The position numbers and the translations under genes were made by a program. Positions 17,683-27,214 of a DNA stretch of 64,000 nucleotides are shown piece after piece. This DNA is from Desulfocapsaceae bacterium (GTDB taxonomy: Bacteria; Desulfobacterota; Desulfobulbia; Desulfobulbales; Desulfocapsaceae), in the NCBI GenBank assembly GCA_031292275.1, contig JARLHL010000008.1:42177-106176 (forward strand), in the 5' to 3' direction. The notes beneath the pieces are model-generated. The model made no database searches, was not told where the DNA came from, and saw only the letters and a list, made by a program, of their open reading frames with translations. Numbering within the stretch: the stretch's first letter is position 1; the number at the start of each line of letters is the position of its first letter.

Positions 17683-19527
17683 ATGTGTGGTATTGTCGGA
17701 TATGCCGGTCCGCGGCGTGTTGTTCCTGTTATCCTGGAAGGCCTCAGGAGGCTCGAATACCGGGGCTATGATTCGGCTGGGGTGGTCTACCTGCAGGACG
17801 GGAAGCTGACCAAACACCGATGTCAGGGGAAATTATCAAATCTCGAGGCCATTATCGACGAGGCCATCCTTGCTCCATCACATATCGGTCTTGGTCATAC
17901 CCGCTGGGCGACCCATGGTGCCCCTACCACAGAGAATGCCCATCCTCATAGTGATTGCAGCGGTGATCTGGTGGTGGTACACAACGGCATTATCGAAAAC
18001 TATCATTCCCTGCGGGAGGAATTGAAGGCCAGGGGACACAGGTTTACCTCCGAAACCGATACCGAAGTGCTAGCCCATCTTATTGAGGAAAATCTCCAGG
18101 GAGATCTGGTCGCAGCCATACGAAAATCCCTCGATATGGTCGAGGGATCCTACGCCATAGGCGTGCTGTGGACGGGGATGCCTGACACCCTGATTGCCGC
18201 GCGAAACCAGAGTCCCCTGGTGCTGGGCGTCGGTGAAAATCAACAGGGATCTTTCATGGCATCCGATATCCCTGCGCTTTTGCCATTTACCAAGGATGTG
18301 ATATTTCTCGATGATCGTGAATTTGCCGTTTTGACTGCCGGCGACTGCTCTGTGTATTCGCTGGTATCGGGCGAGAAGGTTGAAAAGAATATCACGACCA
18401 TTGTCTGGAATGCGGCCATGGCTGAAAAGGCAGGCTATAAGCATTTCATGCTCAAGGAGATCTTTGAGCAGCCGCAGGCAATCACCAACACCGTAAGCGG
18501 CAGGATCGACCCCGAATCCGGTCAGGTCGATCTCCCTGAAATAGGGCTTGCCGATCATGAGCTCAATGCCATCGAACGGATATTCCTGGTGGCCTGCGGC
18601 ACCTCCTGGCACGCCGCACTGGTGGCAAAATACTGGATTGAGAAGTATGCAGGGATTCCTGTCGAGGTGGATATTGCATCGGAGTTCCGGTATCGGACGC
18701 TCCTCATCAACGAAAAAGTCCTGACCATCTCAATCTCCCAGTCCGGTGAGACTGCCGATACCCTGGCCGGCATCCGTCTGGCAAAAAAACTGGGCGGCAA
18801 GGTCGTGACCATCTGCAATGTGGTCGGATCAACCATGACCCGCGAGGCCCACGGCACCGTATATACCCATGCGGGTCCGGAGATCGGTGTTGCCTCGACC
18901 AAGGCCTTTATCTCGCAACTGGCGGCCCTTTTTCTTTTGACCCTCTATCTCGGGCAGCGCCGGCACGTGCTTTCAAATGAGAAGAGCAGGGAACTGGGAC
19001 GGGCACTGATTGGTATTGCCGAGGTGGTGCAGGATATACTGCCTGGGCTTGAGACGCGGATGTCGCAGCTGATTGATGGATTTTTCAGTTGCCGCGACTT
19101 TCTCTTTGTCGGCCGGGGCGTGAATTTCCCCATCGCCCTGGAGGGTGCCCTCAAATTGAAGGAAATTTCCTACATTCATGCCGAGGGGTATGCCGCAGGC
19201 GAGCTGAAGCACGGACCGATTGCGCTGATCGATAAGGAGATGCCGGTCCTGGCCCTTGTGCCGCAAGACGCAGTTTACCAGAAGGTTATCTCCAATGTCG
19301 AGGAGATTAAGGCCCGCCAGGGACGGCTGATTTTGATTGGTACCGAAGGAGATGGCCATCTGAAAACGATAACCGATGACGTTATCTACCTGCCGGCGGT
19401 GCATGAGGATCTGAATCCGATACTCTATACTATTCCTGCGCAGTTGCTGGCCTATGCAGTTGCGGCGCGGCGCGGCTGCGATGTGGATCAACCGCGAAAT
19501 CTTGCCAAGAGCGTGACTGTGGAGTAG
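17683..19527 (+). CDS. glmS: Glutamine--fructose-6-phosphate aminotransferase (isomerizing)
   Basis: GlmS makes glucosamine-6-phosphate from fructose-6-phosphate and glutamine, the first step to UDP-GlcNAc for peptidoglycan and lipid A. The 614-residue length matches the family. Cys2 after the initiator Met (MCGIVGYAG) is the glutaminase nucleophile. Two SIS domains follow, with CGTSWHAALVAKYW, SQSGETADTLA and the C-terminal NLAKSVTVE. AGGAGAAGGCT precedes the ATG. No glmS ribozyme is visible upstream. Lipid A genes and wall-recycling enzymes elsewhere in the window would use its product. Confidence 0.98.
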   Translation: MCGIVGYAGPRRVVPVILEGLRRLEYRGYDSAGVVYLQDGKLTKHRCQGKLSNLEAIIDEAILAPSHIGLGHTRWATHGAPTTENAHPHSDCSGDLVVVHNGIIENYHSLREELKARGHRFTSETDTEVLAHLIEENLQGDLVAAIRKSLDMVEGSYAIGVLWTGMPDTLIAARNQSPLVLGVGENQQGSFMASDIPALLPFTKDVIFLDDREFAVLTAGDCSVYSLVSGEKVEKNITTIVWNAAMAEKAGYKHFMLKEIFEQPQAITNTVSGRIDPESGQVDLPEIGLADHELNAIERIFLVACGTSWHAALVAKYWIEKYAGIPVEVDIASEFRYRTLLINEKVLTISISQSGETADTLAGIRLAKKLGGKVVTICNVVGSTMTREAHGTVYTHAGPEIGVASTKAFISQLAALFLLTLYLGQRRHVLSNEKSRELGRALIGIAEVVQDILPGLETRMSQLIDGFFSCRDFLFVGRGVNFPIALEGALKLKEISYIHAEGYAAGELKHGPIALIDKEMPVLALVPQDAVYQKVISNVEEIKARQGRLILIGTEGDGHLKTITDDVIYLPAVHEDLNPILYTIPAQLLAYAVAARRGCDVDQPRNLAKSVTVE

Positions 19528-19551
19528 GGCAGGGGCGCAAGGCCTGCAAGC

Positions 19552-19601
19552 TGTAGGTGAGTAATAAAGTTCCATACAAAGCAATAAAGTATCATACTGA
19601 G
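19552..19601 (+). repeat. Left copy of a 50-bp direct repeat flanking the DUF3795 gene
   Basis: Starts TGTAGGTGAGTAATAAAGT and matches 19991-20040 at about 43 of 50 positions. It lies 24 bp after the glmS stop. Its body is made of 20-bp units, with one further unit at 19601-19620. Confidence 0.8.
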
Positions 19602-19620
19602 TAATAAAGTTGCATACTGA
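19561..19620 (+). repeat. Three tandem 20-bp units upstream of the DUF3795 gene
   Basis: The units at 19561-19580, 19581-19600 and 19601-19620 follow a pattern like GTAATAAAGTTNCATACTGA. Two more units lie downstream of the gene at 20000-20039. Their role is unknown. Confidence 0.75.
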
Positions 19621-19652
19621 ATCCGCTTACGAAAGAAAGGAGAAATTACATT

Positions 19653-20003
19653 ATGAAACAGATGATTGCTTATTGCGGCCTTGTATGTTCAAACTGTCCA
19701 ACATTTCTGGCGACTCAGAACGATGATGATATTGCGAGAGAAAAAACTGCTGTGCTTTATTCAGAAAAATTTGGATTGAACTTAAAACCAAACGAAATCA
19801 ACTGTGATGGGTGTCTCTCAGCGGGAGGAAAACTCATTGGGTATTGTCAATCTTGTGAAATCAGAAAGTGTGCTCTCGCAAAATCCATTAATAATTGTGC
19901 AGCTTGCGATGAACAACCTTGTGAAAAGCTAATAAAATTTCATGAATTCTCTCCAGATGCCAAAAAAAGTTTTGATGTTTTGGTAGGAAGTGTAGGTGAG
20001 TAA
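19653..20003 (+). CDS. DUF3795 cysteine-rich protein, bracketed by direct repeats
   Basis: The 116-residue protein begins with YCGLVCSNCPTF and contains further pairs in NCDGC, CQSCEIRKC and NCAACDEQPC. This is the DUF3795 pattern, probably a metal- or cluster-binding fold of unknown function. AGGAG lies 10 bases before the ATG. The gene is clearly more AT-rich than its neighbours. Its last codons (SVGE and stop) are encoded by the right copy of a 50-bp direct repeat whose left copy follows glmS. It looks like an inserted cassette, with a terminator at 20086-20114. Confidence 0.8.
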   Translation: MKQMIAYCGLVCSNCPTFLATQNDDDIAREKTAVLYSEKFGLNLKPNEINCDGCLSAGGKLIGYCQSCEIRKCALAKSINNCAACDEQPCEKLIKFHEFSPDAKKSFDVLVGSVGE

Positions 20004-20040
20004 TAAAGTCTGATACCAAGTATTAAAGTATCATACCGAG
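19991..20040 (+). repeat. Right copy of the 50-bp direct repeat, overlapping the DUF3795 stop
   Basis: Matches 19552-19601 with about seven differences. The first 13 bases encode the last residues and stop codon of the DUF3795 gene, so gene end and repeat are fused. Confidence 0.8.
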
Positions 20041-20085
20041 CGAACATTCGGATGTGAAGCAAATTCAAACGCTAGATTTATGTGA

Positions 20086-20114
20086 AGGGGTAGCCGTGAG
20101 GGGACCCCTTTTTT
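20086..20114 (+). terminator. Rho-independent terminator candidate after the DUF3795 cassette
   Basis: AGGGGT (20086-20091) pairs with ACCCCT (20104-20109), followed by an uninterrupted T run to 20114. Orientation and position fit the end of glmS/DUF3795 transcription. Confidence 0.55.
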
Positions 20115-20293
20115 AATGCAGCCTTTAACGCTTTGATTTTTATGAATCTTTCAACCAAAGGAAAAGAGCAGCTTTCAGTATGGCTGCAATCCAAATACTG
20201 TGATATTGCCTGCAAAGAGGAAGGAAGCCGGAGTAATTCTCTGCCGGTGCCTCGGATATCCGGCGGATTGTAGATGGACTCCTGGCAGAGGAC

Positions 20294-21910
20294 TTATTGG
20301 CCGTGATTATCCCGCCGTTTCGAAAACGGGTCGCGGAAGTGCACACCCAGTTCCCGCAAGTGTTCCAGAAATCCATTGAGCCTTTGCATAAAGTCCGGGA
20401 AATCCTTGGAACCGGAAGGGGACCACACTCCTTCCGCCAAGGCGGTTCCCCGCGGAAACGTCATATACTCCACCTGCCGGGAGGTGGCCATGTATTCCGT
20501 CCAGACATTCCCCTGGGCACCAAGAACGCGGCAGGCGGCCTGAGGCGGCAGTGCCTCCGGAACAGGGCAAAAACCATAGACATCTTCCAGCAGAAGGACG
20601 TCGTCTCCTATGGCAGGAGGTTCATCCTCTTTGCGCAGCGACTGGCGGTGGTCGAAATAGCAATGGCTCATCGGACACATAACCGCCTCATGTCCCGACA
20701 ATGCCGCCTTGACTCCGCCCTCCGTTCCCCGCCAGCTCATGACGATGGCCTCGGCAGGCAATCCTCCGTCCAGGATTTCATCCCAGCCGATGAGCCGCCG
20801 CCCCCGGCTCTTGAGGAATTTGTCTATACGCCTCACGAAATAGCCCTGAAGTCCGTCCTCGCCGTCAAGGCCCTTTTCCCTGATGAGCGCCTGGCATCGG
20901 GGACACTGCTTCCAGCGGTCCTTGGGGACTTCATCGCCGCCGATATGAATGACTGGACTGGGAAAGAGACTGAGGACCTCCGTCAGGACATCTTCCAGAA
21001 ACCTGTAGACCTTCTCCTTTCCGGCGCAGTAAATATCGCTGTTGACACCCCAGCGGCTGAGAACGGCATAGGGCCCTTTCGAACAGCCAAGGTCCGGATA
21101 GCTGGCCAGCGCCGCCATGGAATGACCGGGCATGTCGATCTCCGGAACCACCGTGACGAAGCGGCCGGCGGCATGGGATACAATATCCGCGACTTGCTCC
21201 TGGCTGAAAAATCCTCCATAGGGCATTCCATCCGATCTCTCCGGTTCTGCCGGCAGGGGCGAAGCCTGGCGGCGGGAGCCGACTTCGGTAAGTCTTGGAT
21301 ACTTTTTAATTTCAATCCGCCACCCCTGGTCGTCGGTAAGATGCCAGTGGAATACGTTTAATTTGTGCAAGGCCAGAAGATCGATATACCGTTTGATGAA
21401 TTCAACCGGATAGGTATGACGTCCCGTATCCAGCATCATGCCGCGCCATTTGAAGCGCGGCTTATCTTCAATTCGAAGGGCCGGTATCGTCCATTCTTGT
21501 CCATGGACGGCCTGCGAACGTTCGATCGCGGCGGGAAAGAGCTGGCGGAGGGTTTGGACGGCATAGAAAAGTCCGGCCGGCCTGGCAGCCTGAATGACAA
21601 TGCCTTCCGGCCTGACCAGGAGCCGGTAGCCCTCGTCGTCCGGGATCTCACCGTTTGCGACGAGGGTCATAAGAATCGCATTATGCCCGGGATCGTTTGG
21701 TGGTCTTTCTTCCACGACCAGAGGATAGCCTGTCGCCTGCTGCAGGAGTTGCTTAAGATAGGTAGCGATGGCGATGGCATCGCCTGACGCTTTTATCCGC
21801 GTGGAGGGATCGAGGGTAAAGTCGCCCGGCAACCGCTCCATCGCAAAAGGTTTGGGGATCAGTCCTATTATATCGGCATCTTCAGGTATTTGAGTGCTTA
21901 TTGCGGCCAT
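20294..21910 (-). CDS. Glycoside hydrolase family 20 beta-N-acetylhexosaminidase
   Basis: GH20 enzymes remove terminal GlcNAc or GalNAc by substrate-assisted catalysis. The 538-residue protein has an N-terminal GH20b-type domain (about 15-150) and a TIM barrel starting FKWRGMMLDTGRH. The catalytic Asp-Glu pair is in IHIGGDEVPKDRW. No signal peptide is evident, so a cytoplasmic role in chitobiose or wall-fragment recycling is possible. It starts 21 bp after a GNAT gene on the same strand. Its product, GlcNAc, would link to glmS and namZ functionally, though not by operon. Confidence 0.92.
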   Translation of the reverse strand: MAAISTQIPEDADIIGLIPKPFAMERLPGDFTLDPSTRIKASGDAIAIATYLKQLLQQATGYPLVVEERPPNDPGHNAILMTLVANGEIPDDEGYRLLVRPEGIVIQAARPAGLFYAVQTLRQLFPAAIERSQAVHGQEWTIPALRIEDKPRFKWRGMMLDTGRHTYPVEFIKRYIDLLALHKLNVFHWHLTDDQGWRIEIKKYPRLTEVGSRRQASPLPAEPERSDGMPYGGFFSQEQVADIVSHAAGRFVTVVPEIDMPGHSMAALASYPDLGCSKGPYAVLSRWGVNSDIYCAGKEKVYRFLEDVLTEVLSLFPSPVIHIGGDEVPKDRWKQCPRCQALIREKGLDGEDGLQGYFVRRIDKFLKSRGRRLIGWDEILDGGLPAEAIVMSWRGTEGGVKAALSGHEAVMCPMSHCYFDHRQSLRKEDEPPAIGDDVLLLEDVYGFCPVPEALPPQAACRVLGAQGNVWTEYMATSRQVEYMTFPRGTALAEGVWSPSGSKDFPDFMQRLNGFLEHLRELGVHFRDPFSKRRDNHGQ

Positions 21911-21931
21911 AAGGGCAAGAGCCTCTCTTTC

Positions 21932-22414
21932 TCACTTCGCCTCACGACGGAACCCGGCCGCATAGAGGCCGGGCGTTGAGCCGGGAATCTCGATGGCCCC
22001 TACAGTTTTTTTGTAAAACTTGACCGGACCGGCTCCGCCAATAACTGCATATCCGTAGCCCTTCAATTTCATATCCAGCAGGCAGGCCAGCAACAAGGCT
22101 TTTCCTGTTCCTCGGCCCCGGCAATTCTCCTTAACCCCTGTCGGACCAAAAAACCCCAGCGCGGTGGCATCATAACAGGCAAAGCCGACGAGCCTTTCCT
22201 TTTTGATCGCGACAAAACAGGAGATGGGGCGATTGGCAAAGGCCATGTCTGCTTCGCTGGCCCAGTCATCCCCATACTGCTCCTTGACCCAGTCAACCAC
22301 AATATTTTTCTCCGGGCCTATCGGTTTTCGAACGATAATTCCCAACGATCTTTGTTCGGACATGAAGGTCCATTCATCCTGTATATCGTAAAGCTTGACT
22401 AAAAGATCAGTCAT
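21932..22414 (-). CDS. GNAT-family N-acetyltransferase
   Basis: This 160-residue acetyltransferase-like protein has the acetyl-CoA pyrophosphate loop in GVKENCRGRGTGKALL (about 105-120) and a C-terminal GAGPVKFYKKTVGA. GGAGGATCT precedes the ATG. It lies directly upstream of the GH20 gene, so it may act on an amino sugar released by that enzyme. This is inference from position only, and the substrate is unknown. Confidence 0.82.
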   Translation of the reverse strand: MTDLLVKLYDIQDEWTFMSEQRSLGIIVRKPIGPEKNIVVDWVKEQYGDDWASEADMAFANRPISCFVAIKKERLVGFACYDATALGFFGPTGVKENCRGRGTGKALLLACLLDMKLKGYGYAVIGGAGPVKFYKKTVGAIEIPGSTPGLYAAGFRREAK

Positions 22415-22716
22415 AGATCCTCCCCCAAGAGAATGACTTCAGGAAATGCATATGGGCCTTCCCCGATCTTTTTTGTATTACACTACCGTATGCCTTCAAG
22501 ACAAGGGATCCTTTCATCCTGAATGATATGCAGAAAAGCGAATATTCGAGCATGGCGAATTTTTCAAGATTATCTAACCAAATATTGGTACATTACAAAA
22601 ATTTCTTGGGCCAATACGCTGAAGCCCCTGAGCTCATTTGCAAAAAACATGCAACATCCCCGTGGATCGGGATGATATCCAGATCCGCAGAATTACTTGT
22701 CAGGCCGCGCCCCAAA
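22415..22716. other. 302-bp divergent intergenic region
   Basis: This lies between the GNAT gene and the frameshifted hydrolase, and its 22480-22640 part is AT-rich. I see no convincing promoter, RNA or repeat. An open frame runs from 22528 into the hydrolase, but its translated extension does not resemble the family. Confidence 0.3.
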
Positions 22717-23414
22717 ATGCTCGATTTAATTCTTCTGCCTGGAATGGATGGTACGGGACTCCTCTTTGCTGAGTTTGTACAAGCATTGGGCGATAGACAT
22801 TCGACAGATGTGATTGAATATCCGAACGACATGTCCTTGGATACGCCCAGCTGGCGGATTTGGTTCGTAGGCGGTTGCCTTCGAATAGGCCGTTTGTGCT
22901 TCTGGCTGAATCGTTTTCCGGACCCATTGCTCTTTCAATAGCCAAATGCAATCCACCTCATCTCAAAGCTGTTATTCTGGTGGCATCATTTGCTCAAAAT
23001 CCTCGGCCTATCGTTCGTAGTTTCACCTGGTTGTTGAGAATGTTGGATATCACCCGGAAACCCAAATGGTTGTTACGACTGTTGTTACTGAACAGAGCAA
23101 CGCCTTCGGCCTTGGTTGACCGGGTGTCCTTTGCAATTGATCAGGTTGGTTCCAAAGTGCTCCGTCATCGCCTCGCGGAATTGCTGCGGTTGAAACCGCC
23201 GCAGCACGTGGGTGCAATTCAGCTTCCGGTGCTGTACCTCCAGGCTTCCAGAGATCGTCTTGTCCCGGCATCGGCTGTAGATACTATTCGGAATCTATGC
23301 CGCGACATGATATGCAGAACTTTGCCGGGCCCTCATCTATTGCTTCAGGCCAACCCCGCCGGCTCGGCCCAAGCTGTCTCGGAGTTCCTTGATACCATTC
23401 ACGCGTCGGCCTAA
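22717..23414 (+). pseudogene. Alpha/beta hydrolase, broken by a one-base frameshift
   Basis: The 5' part begins MLDLILLPGMDGTGLLF. The 3' part, one frame over, reads GYAQLADLVRRRLPSNRP and continues into LLAESFSGPIALSIA with the nucleophile serine motif. It ends with the DRLVPASAVD and PGPHLLLQ regions that carry the other triad residues. Restoring one base near 22837-22841 (TTGGA to TTGGGA) joins them into one normal hydrolase of about 230 residues. Either the gene is dead or the base is a sequence error. No ribosome site is obvious before ATG 22717. Confidence 0.75.
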
Positions 23415-23497
23415 CGATCGAATCTCTTCTGTGTCATCAACCATCAGCAATGACATTGCCAATGTCAATCAGGGAATTCAGGATATTACAGGAAATT

Positions 23498-26400
23498 TCA
23501 GGCGCGCTCTTCAGTGCCAAGAACCTCCCGGATCGCAGCGGCCAGCACTTTTCTTGAGAAGGGTTTCTGGATGAAATGCATCCCTTCGTTCAATATACCT
23601 TGGTTTGCGATTATGTCAGAGGTGTAGCCAGACATATACAGGCATTTCATCCCTTTTTTGATGTTCACGAGCCGTTCCGCCAGGTCCCGACCATTCATCT
23701 CTGGCATAATCACATCGGTCATGAGCAGGTGGATTTCAGCGGCGAACCCTTCCAGAATGCTGATTGCCTTGCTAGGTGCGCTTGCTGCCAAAACGTTGTA
23801 GCCAAGTCGCTGGAGCATAATTCTCGTCATTTCCAGAACCGCGGGTTCGTCTTCGACCAGCAGAATGGTTTCATATCCGCCCGCGGCAGATTCCTGAGCA
23901 ATTTCTTTGAAGGCCTGCCCATCCGTGCCCACATCAACATACCGGGGCAGGTAGACAGTAAATGTCGTTCCCTGCCCCGGTGTGCTCGTGACATCAATAA
24001 AACCGTTGTTCTGCTTAACTGCTCCATATACCGTTGACAGGCCAAGTCCAGTTCCTTTCCCTACTTCCTTGGTCGTAAAGAAGGGTTCAAAAATGCGAGA
24101 GAGCGTCGGTTTATCAATGCCGCAGCCGCTATCACTCATAGAAATCCGTACATATTCCCCGGGAACACTGCCTACCTGGGCGGCGCAATATTCGGCATCA
24201 AGAATACTATTGCCGGTCTCGACGATTATCTTGCCTACACCGGAGATAGAATCCCGAGCGTTGACACAGAGATTTGCCAGCATCTGGTCTATTTGCGATG
24301 GATCTGCTTTAACCGGCCAAAGTCCTTCTCCGGGCAGCCAGACGAGATTGATGTCATCACCAATGAGACGCCGTAGCAACTTGAGCAAGCCTTCAATGGT
24401 TTCATTCAGATTGAGCCTCCTGGGCTCTATGGGCTGTTTACGGGCAAAGGCCAGCAGCTGCCTGGTCAGATCGGCGGAACGGTTGGCCGCCTTGAGGATC
24501 TCTTTCAGGTCGGCAACCAGCGGCTGAGTTGGGTCGGCCTGATCAATAGCTATCTCGGCATGTCCAAGGATCACTCCGAGCATATTGTTGAAATCATGAG
24601 CCATTCCTCCAGCCAACAGTCCTACTGATTCCATCTTCTGGGCCTGCCTGAGCTGCTGCTCGACCTTACGGTGTTCGGTAATGTCCACGGATATGGAAAG
24701 GAGACATTTCCGGTTCGAAATCATGATAATTTCTCCCCAGTATTTGCAGAGAATCTCCTTGCCGGATTTTGTATATACAGCGAGATCAATGTTTTCAATT
24801 TTGCCCTGCTTCTTGATCTGCTCTTTAAATTGTTCGCGAACGGAATGAGTGATCAGGCCCAATTCGAGAGAGGATTTCCCGACAACCTCATCTCGGTCGA
24901 AGCCGGAGACATCCAGGAATCTCTGATTAACATCCAGGTATGTGCCATCATCCAGATTGCTGATAGCGATAATGACTGGAGCAGTGTTGAAGGCAACGAC
25001 AAATTTTTCATTACTCTCACGGAGTGACTCTTCTGCCTGCTTGCGCATCAGCACCTCCCCAATGTGCGATGCGATTCCTTCCAGGATCTCCATAGAGTCG
25101 GAGGTGAAACGTCCCTTGCGCTTGTCGCAGAAATGGATCAGGCCAATAATCTTCTCGTTGTTCCTTATCGGTATCAAAGCAATAGAGGCATAGCCGTGCT
25201 GGATGCATTGGTTACGGGGTTGGAATCTGGGATCTTCGCTCAAGGGAATGTCGAGAAGCGGACCGGAATCGTTTACCCAAAAGCTTCCTGCAGGGGTAAA
25301 GAGAGGAGAGTCCGGGTCGGTCTTGCCGGAAATAACCAATCCGCAGGTACATTCCAGCCTGACGCGGCCGTCTTTGTCCCGGCACATTTCGCCATCTGTG
25401 GTTCGGCCAATCAAGGTGTTTTCCCTCAGATAAAAATCTTGAGGGAAACCTTTCTGAGCAAAATAGGGAAAGTCATCCCCATTCTGCAGCCGAATGCCCA
25501 CGGCATCGAAGCCAGTCCGCGTCTTCAGTACATCGAGAACACACTGGATGGAACCTGACAAGCCTCCAGGTTTGTTTAATATCTGTAGGACTTCACGGGA
25601 TATTTCCCGATATGCTTCCGCGCGTTTGCGTTCGGTGATATCATTACCAAGGCTTGCCGTCCCGATGATTTGGCCCTGTTCGTCACGCAGAACGGTGTTG
25701 CTCCAGGAAATAAGCCGTTCCAAACCCTGTTTGGTAATGATCTCATTCTCATAAAAAGTCGAAACTATTCCGGTCCGGATAGCAGCACTAAAGACCTCCT
25801 GGGTTTTGGTAACTGCTTGTTTCGCGACAAACTGTTTGAACCAGTTTTTCCCCAGTACTTCTGCTTGCTGCCAGCCGGTCGATTCAAGGAGAAAATCGTT
25901 GCAAAAGACGATATTGCCCTGCAGATCAAGTATTACAGCGATCTGTTTTACGGTTGACAGCATATCACGGAAACGCCGTTCAGATTCGAGAAGCGTGGCC
26001 GCGGTACGCTTGCTCTCGGTGACATCGCGAAAACTCCAAACTCGTCCAACGGCAATCCCACCGATTAACTGAGGCTGGGTGTACCTTTCAAAGATTCTTC
26101 CGTCTTTAAATTCCAGAATGTCGAAACGTTCCTCTTCCGGCTGATCATAGAGAACTTTCACCAAATCTAAAAACTCATCCGGATATTTGAGTTGATCGAG
26201 GACAAAGTTCAATGTGAGTTCGTCGTTTCTCAAGTCAAGGAGGCCGCTGGGAATTCTCCACATCTCGGCAAATCGGTTGTTGTGGCCTACGATATTGCCT
26301 TTACTGTCAACAACTAACAGTCCATCAGCGGTCGCCTCCAGCGTAGACTGTACAAGTGAAAGAGAGTAGGTAAGTTCTTTTTCGACCCGCTTGCGTTCGG

Positions 26401-27214
26401 AGACGTCTTGACACAGGCTCAGAATTTGGAGTCTGCCAGCGAAACGGAGTGCCGTGGCATTAATCGCAATGGGGGTGAACTGGCCGGAAGGGGTAAGGTA
26501 ATCGATCTCGATGTTGCGGACGAACCCCTGCTCGGCACATTTGCCAACCTCCAATTTGTTGCGTTCCAGGTCGTGCGGGGCGGTCCATTCCAATACGCTA
26601 TGACCAAGAACATCTTCTACCGTCTTCCGGCCGGTTAACTTCGCGTATTCTTGATTGGCATCGATAACGCGGCCCTGGTCATCAAGAATTACATAGCCCG
26701 TACCCGTCGTCTCGATGATTTTTCGGTATTTATCCTCGCTTTTTTGAAGTGCCTGTTCCGCCCGTTTGCGCTCGGTAATGTCCTGAAAAATGCAGTGGGT
26801 ATGCTGAAATCGCCCCTCTGAATCCTTATTGATTTTGCCATCAAAGGAGACCAGGATGGAGGAACCATCCTTTCTGATCATCTCAAACTCGAAACCGAGG
26901 ATCTCGCCTATAGCCTTCAGCTTGGGGAAATAGTCCTTGAAATGGTCCTGCCAGTCCGGATGCAAAAATTCGCTGAAATTTCTTCCAATGACCTCTTCCC
27001 TGGTATAACCGAGGGTAGCCAACCAAGCCTGGTTGACTTCGAGGAGGCAACCATTCCCGTCAAGAGACTGGTAACCAAGCGGATATTGGTCATAGAGTTG
27101 TTTGAGATGCCTATAATCTGCCTGCAGTTGCAGTGCTTGCGACTCGAGATCTGCGACTCGTTTCTCAAGAAAAGCGAGTTTCGAAAAGCTGGCATTTATT
27201 TGATCTTGCATCAT
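23498..27214 (-). CDS. Hybrid sensor histidine kinase with five PAS, one GAF and a receiver domain
   Basis: This 1238-residue cytoplasmic sensor has no membrane helices. It starts with a coiled coil (about 8-40), followed by four PAS domains (about 40-530), a GAF domain (about 540-730) and a fifth PAS (about 740-855). The histidine-kinase core carries AHDFNNMLGVILGHAE as phospho-acceptor helix, N-box LCVNARDS and GTGLGLSTVYG. A C-terminal receiver has Asp in LMTDVIMPEMNG. The GAF domain has LECTCG, a cysteine pair of unclear meaning. Most PAS units end in DITERKRAE-type linkers. No dedicated response regulator is adjacent, and the signal is unknown. Confidence 0.93.
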   Translation of the reverse strand: MMQDQINASFSKLAFLEKRVADLESQALQLQADYRHLKQLYDQYPLGYQSLDGNGCLLEVNQAWLATLGYTREEVIGRNFSEFLHPDWQDHFKDYFPKLKAIGEILGFEFEMIRKDGSSILVSFDGKINKDSEGRFQHTHCIFQDITERKRAEQALQKSEDKYRKIIETTGTGYVILDDQGRVIDANQEYAKLTGRKTVEDVLGHSVLEWTAPHDLERNKLEVGKCAEQGFVRNIEIDYLTPSGQFTPIAINATALRFAGRLQILSLCQDVSERKRVEKELTYSLSLVQSTLEATADGLLVVDSKGNIVGHNNRFAEMWRIPSGLLDLRNDELTLNFVLDQLKYPDEFLDLVKVLYDQPEEERFDILEFKDGRIFERYTQPQLIGGIAVGRVWSFRDVTESKRTAATLLESERRFRDMLSTVKQIAVILDLQGNIVFCNDFLLESTGWQQAEVLGKNWFKQFVAKQAVTKTQEVFSAAIRTGIVSTFYENEIITKQGLERLISWSNTVLRDEQGQIIGTASLGNDITERKRAEAYREISREVLQILNKPGGLSGSIQCVLDVLKTRTGFDAVGIRLQNGDDFPYFAQKGFPQDFYLRENTLIGRTTDGEMCRDKDGRVRLECTCGLVISGKTDPDSPLFTPAGSFWVNDSGPLLDIPLSEDPRFQPRNQCIQHGYASIALIPIRNNEKIIGLIHFCDKRKGRFTSDSMEILEGIASHIGEVLMRKQAEESLRESNEKFVVAFNTAPVIIAISNLDDGTYLDVNQRFLDVSGFDRDEVVGKSSLELGLITHSVREQFKEQIKKQGKIENIDLAVYTKSGKEILCKYWGEIIMISNRKCLLSISVDITEHRKVEQQLRQAQKMESVGLLAGGMAHDFNNMLGVILGHAEIAIDQADPTQPLVADLKEILKAANRSADLTRQLLAFARKQPIEPRRLNLNETIEGLLKLLRRLIGDDINLVWLPGEGLWPVKADPSQIDQMLANLCVNARDSISGVGKIIVETGNSILDAEYCAAQVGSVPGEYVRISMSDSGCGIDKPTLSRIFEPFFTTKEVGKGTGLGLSTVYGAVKQNNGFIDVTSTPGQGTTFTVYLPRYVDVGTDGQAFKEIAQESAAGGYETILLVEDEPAVLEMTRIMLQRLGYNVLAASAPSKAISILEGFAAEIHLLMTDVIMPEMNGRDLAERLVNIKKGMKCLYMSGYTSDIIANQGILNEGMHFIQKPFSRKVLAAAIREVLGTEERA

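Noticed and set aside
19561..19620. CRISPR array
   Set aside because: The 20-bp units are contiguous with no spacers between them, and no cas genes are in the window.
19552..20040. Integron gene cassette with attC site
   Set aside because: The repeats are direct AT-rich units without the inverted R'/R'' core sites of attC, and no integrase is present.
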